Origin: Lachnospiraceae bacterium
GTDB taxonomy: Bacteria; Bacillota; Clostridia; Lachnospirales; Lachnospiraceae
Direction: 5' to 3'
Assembly: GCA_014804365.1 (NCBI GenBank)
Contig: JAAUZX010000003.1
Location: forward strand, 1 to 33,495
Length of the DNA: 33,495 bases
This document shows positions 31,813-33,495 of this stretch, piece after piece; within the stretch, counting starts at the first letter, position 1, and every line of letters starts with the position of its first letter. Position numbers and translations under genes: made by a program. The notes under the pieces were generated by a model. It worked only from the letters and a program-made list of their open reading frames with translations. It was not told where the DNA came from and did no database searches.

Positions 31813-32838
31813 ATGCAGTTAGACGAAAGAAAATACAAAATATTGCAAGCCATCATTCGCAACTACTTAGAGACCGGAGAGCCGGTAGGAAGCAGAACGA
31901 TATCCAAGTATACCGATCTGAACTTGAGCTCGGCAACCATTCGCAATGAAATGGCGGATTTGGAAGAACTGGGTTATATTCTGCAGCCGCACACTTCCGC
32001 GGGACGTATTCCGTCCGATCAGGGTTATCGCCTGTACGTGGATAAGATGATGGAAGAGAAAGAGCGGGAAGTGGAAGAACTGCGGGAGAATCTTCTTGAG
32101 AAAGAAGATAAGATGGACCATCTCCTGAAACAGGCGGCAAAAATGCTTGCGGCCAATACGGAATATGCGGCGATGGTTTCCGCACCGCAGTACCACCGTA
32201 ATAAATTGAAATTCATTCAGTTATCCCGCGTGGATATCAACCAGATTCTGGCAGTTATCGTGGTGGAGGGCAACGTGATCAAGAACACGATGCTCACGGT
32301 GGAGAAGGAACTTAGCGATGAGACGCTTTTGAAACTGAACATTCTTTTGAACACGCACCTGAACGGGTTGTCATTGGATGAGATCAATTTGGGAATGATA
32401 TCAGCAATGAAGCAGCAGGCGGGAATACACAGTGAGATCGTGGCAGATGTGATCGACGCGGTTGCCGAGGCGATCAAGGCGGATGAAGATCTGGAAATCT
32501 ATACAAGCGGCACGAAGAACTTCTTTAAGTATCCGGAACTGTCAGACCATGAGCGGGCCAGCGAACTGATCACTACCTTCGAGGAAAAACAGCTTCTAAG
32601 CGAGCTTGTGCAGGGTAATCTGGCGGATGAGAATAATACCGGCATACAGGTCTATATCGGCAATGAGACGCCGGTGCAGGGCATGAAGGACTGCAGTATT
32701 GTAACGGCCACATATGAGCTGGACGAAGGAATGAAGGGAACTATAGGAATCATCGGGCCCAAGAGAATGGATTATGAGAAAGTAGTTAAGAATCTGAAAC
32801 TGTTAAAACATCAGTTAGATGATTTATATAGAAAATAA
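31813..32838 (+). CDS. hrcA: Heat-inducible transcription repressor HrcA
   Basis: A 341-residue repressor of class I heat-shock genes that binds CIRCE and is kept active by GroEL. The N-terminal winged helix has YKILQAIIRNYLETGEPVGS, SSATIRNEMADLEELGYI and HTSAGRIPSDQGYRLYVD. The middle and C-terminal domains are normal, with the end GTIGIIGPKRMDYEKVVKN matching the family. ATG 31813 is used, with GGAG 7 nt upstream; the open frame starts at a TTG inside CIRCE, which is not a start. It is first in the operon with grpE and is autorepressed through the CIRCE site. Confidence 0.97.
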   Translation: MQLDERKYKILQAIIRNYLETGEPVGSRTISKYTDLNLSSATIRNEMADLEELGYILQPHTSAGRIPSDQGYRLYVDKMMEEKEREVEELRENLLEKEDKMDHLLKQAAKMLAANTEYAAMVSAPQYHRNKLKFIQLSRVDINQILAVIVVEGNVIKNTMLTVEKELSDETLLKLNILLNTHLNGLSLDEINLGMISAMKQQAGIHSEIVADVIDAVAEAIKADEDLEIYTSGTKNFFKYPELSDHERASELITTFEEKQLLSELVQGNLADENNTGIQVYIGNETPVQGMKDCSIVTATYELDEGMKGTIGIIGPKRMDYEKVVKNLKLLKHQLDDLYRK

Positions 32839-32924
32839 GTATGACGCGAACCGACAGCAGAGCGTAGCTGAGACCAAAGGCGAGGCAATGTATAAGTTCG
32901 ACATAACAGAAAGGAATGAGAGGC

Positions 32925-33495
32925 GTGGCAGAGGAGAAAGATAAGTTACAGGAAGAAAACATGACCGAAGAGGCAGCTCCTAAGACCGGGGAAAACGAAG
33001 AGGCAGCGGACGGCGGCAGTGCGGAAGCGGCGGCTGAACCGGCTAAGGCGGCATCTAAGGACGATAATAAGAAAGAAAAGAAAAAGAAAGAAAAGGCGGA
33101 CAAAAAACAGGAGGCACTGAAGGAGAAGATCGAAGAACTGGAAGACAGGGTCAAGCGCCAGATGGCAGAATTCGAGAATTTCCGGAAGCGGACCGAGAAA
33201 GAAAAGACGGCCATGTTTGAGACCGGTGCGAAGAGCGTGATCGAGAAGATCCTGCCGGTAGTGGATAACTTCGAGAGAGGGCTGGCGGCCGTGCCGGAGA
33301 ATGAAAAAGACGGCGGTTTCGCGCAGGGTATGGAAATGATTTATAAGCAGCTTATGACAGAGCTTGAAAATATGGATGTGAAACCTATTCCGGCAGTCGG
33401 AGAAGAGTTCAATCCCGATTTCCACAATGCAGTGATGCAGGTGGAGAGCGAAGAGTACGAATCCGGCGTGGTTGCACAGGAGTTACAGAAGGGAT
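32925..33495 (+). CDS. grpE: Nucleotide exchange factor GrpE (3' partial)
   Basis: The frame is open to the window end. It encodes an acidic/alanine-rich disordered N-terminus with a lysine run (KKEKKKKEKADKK), a long coiled coil (LKEKIEELEDRVKRQMAEFE), then the family motif FENFRKRTEKEK, the core VIEKILPVVDNFERGL, and the beta domain FNPDFHNAVMQVE. GrpE releases ADP from DnaK. The start is probably GTG 32925, with AAAGGA about 9 nt upstream; ATG 32916 in the same frame abuts that site. It follows hrcA by 86 nt in the CIRCE operon, and dnaK and dnaJ are expected beyond the window. Confidence 0.95.
   Translation, partial: MAEEKDKLQEENMTEEAAPKTGENEEAADGGSAEAAAEPAKAASKDDNKKEKKKKEKADKKQEALKEKIEELEDRVKRQMAEFENFRKRTEKEKTAMFETGAKSVIEKILPVVDNFERGLAAVPENEKDGGFAQGMEMIYKQLMTELENMDVKPIPAVGEEFNPDFHNAVMQVESEEYESGVVAQELQKG

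Noticed and set aside
1..33495. CRISPR array, rRNA, tRNA or complete insertion sequence
   Set aside because: No spaced palindromic repeats, no rRNA or tRNA-like segments and no intact transposase were found; the only tandem array is the 11-bp one at 3092-3179, which has no spacers.

Overview
The window reads as a chromosomal segment of a Gram-positive anaerobe of the Clostridia, most likely a Lachnospiraceae member. The evidence is strong AGGAGG-type ribosome binding sites, moderate GC, a CIRCE-controlled hrcA-grpE heat-shock operon, a lysine/alanine-rich histone-like protein with a DUF6465-type tail, Rpn-family nucleases, and a giant Ig/transglutaminase/CAP surface protein. There are no rRNA or tRNA genes and no CRISPR array. 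Family assignments come from reading motifs; no database search was run.

Layout. 1-3063: tail of an Rpn-family nuclease, a DUF3592-like membrane protein, a decayed tyrosine-recombinase C-terminus, a cyclophilin and a two-part GNAT acetyltransferase. 3092-6175: an 11-bp tandem repeat (8 units in register) in front of a two-gene unit, a secreted VIT/vWA protein with a C-terminal sorting-like tail and an exosortase-family membrane enzyme with intact Cys/Arg/His. 6201-7609 (minus strand): an AT-rich small-protein/GNAT pair resembling a toxin-antitoxin module, then another GNAT gene divergent from a LysR regulator with T-N11-A palindromes between them. 8573-12631: an orphan 59-aa protein, then a BlaI repressor/M56 (BlaR1-like) pair. 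These are divergent from two unrecognised genes across a region with back-to-back consensus promoters, two shared-half-site palindromes and a structured leader.

12773-16629: a lactococcin-972-type bacteriocin export/immunity cassette (DUF1430-like permease and ABC ATPase) followed by a membrane-anchored protein that seems frameshifted at a G5 run, then a broken secreted-protein remnant. 16670-24006: a Uma2-family nuclease-like gene and a 2228-aa secreted protein combining transglutaminase, thioredoxin-like, CAP and Ig-like modules. 24080-24685: an intact promoter, leader hairpin and terminator followed by the wreck of an ammonium transporter fused to a PII (GlnK) tail. 24814-25698: a full-length Rpn-family protein with an altered catalytic motif.

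26256-33495 is housekeeping: pyruvate kinase, a convergent AEC-family transporter, an aminotransferase-uppP operon, the histone-like protein, and CIRCE-hrcA-grpE, with grpE running off the window end. The left two thirds is therefore accessory (envelope, defence-like, bacteriocin and decayed genes) and the right third is core metabolism and stress response.
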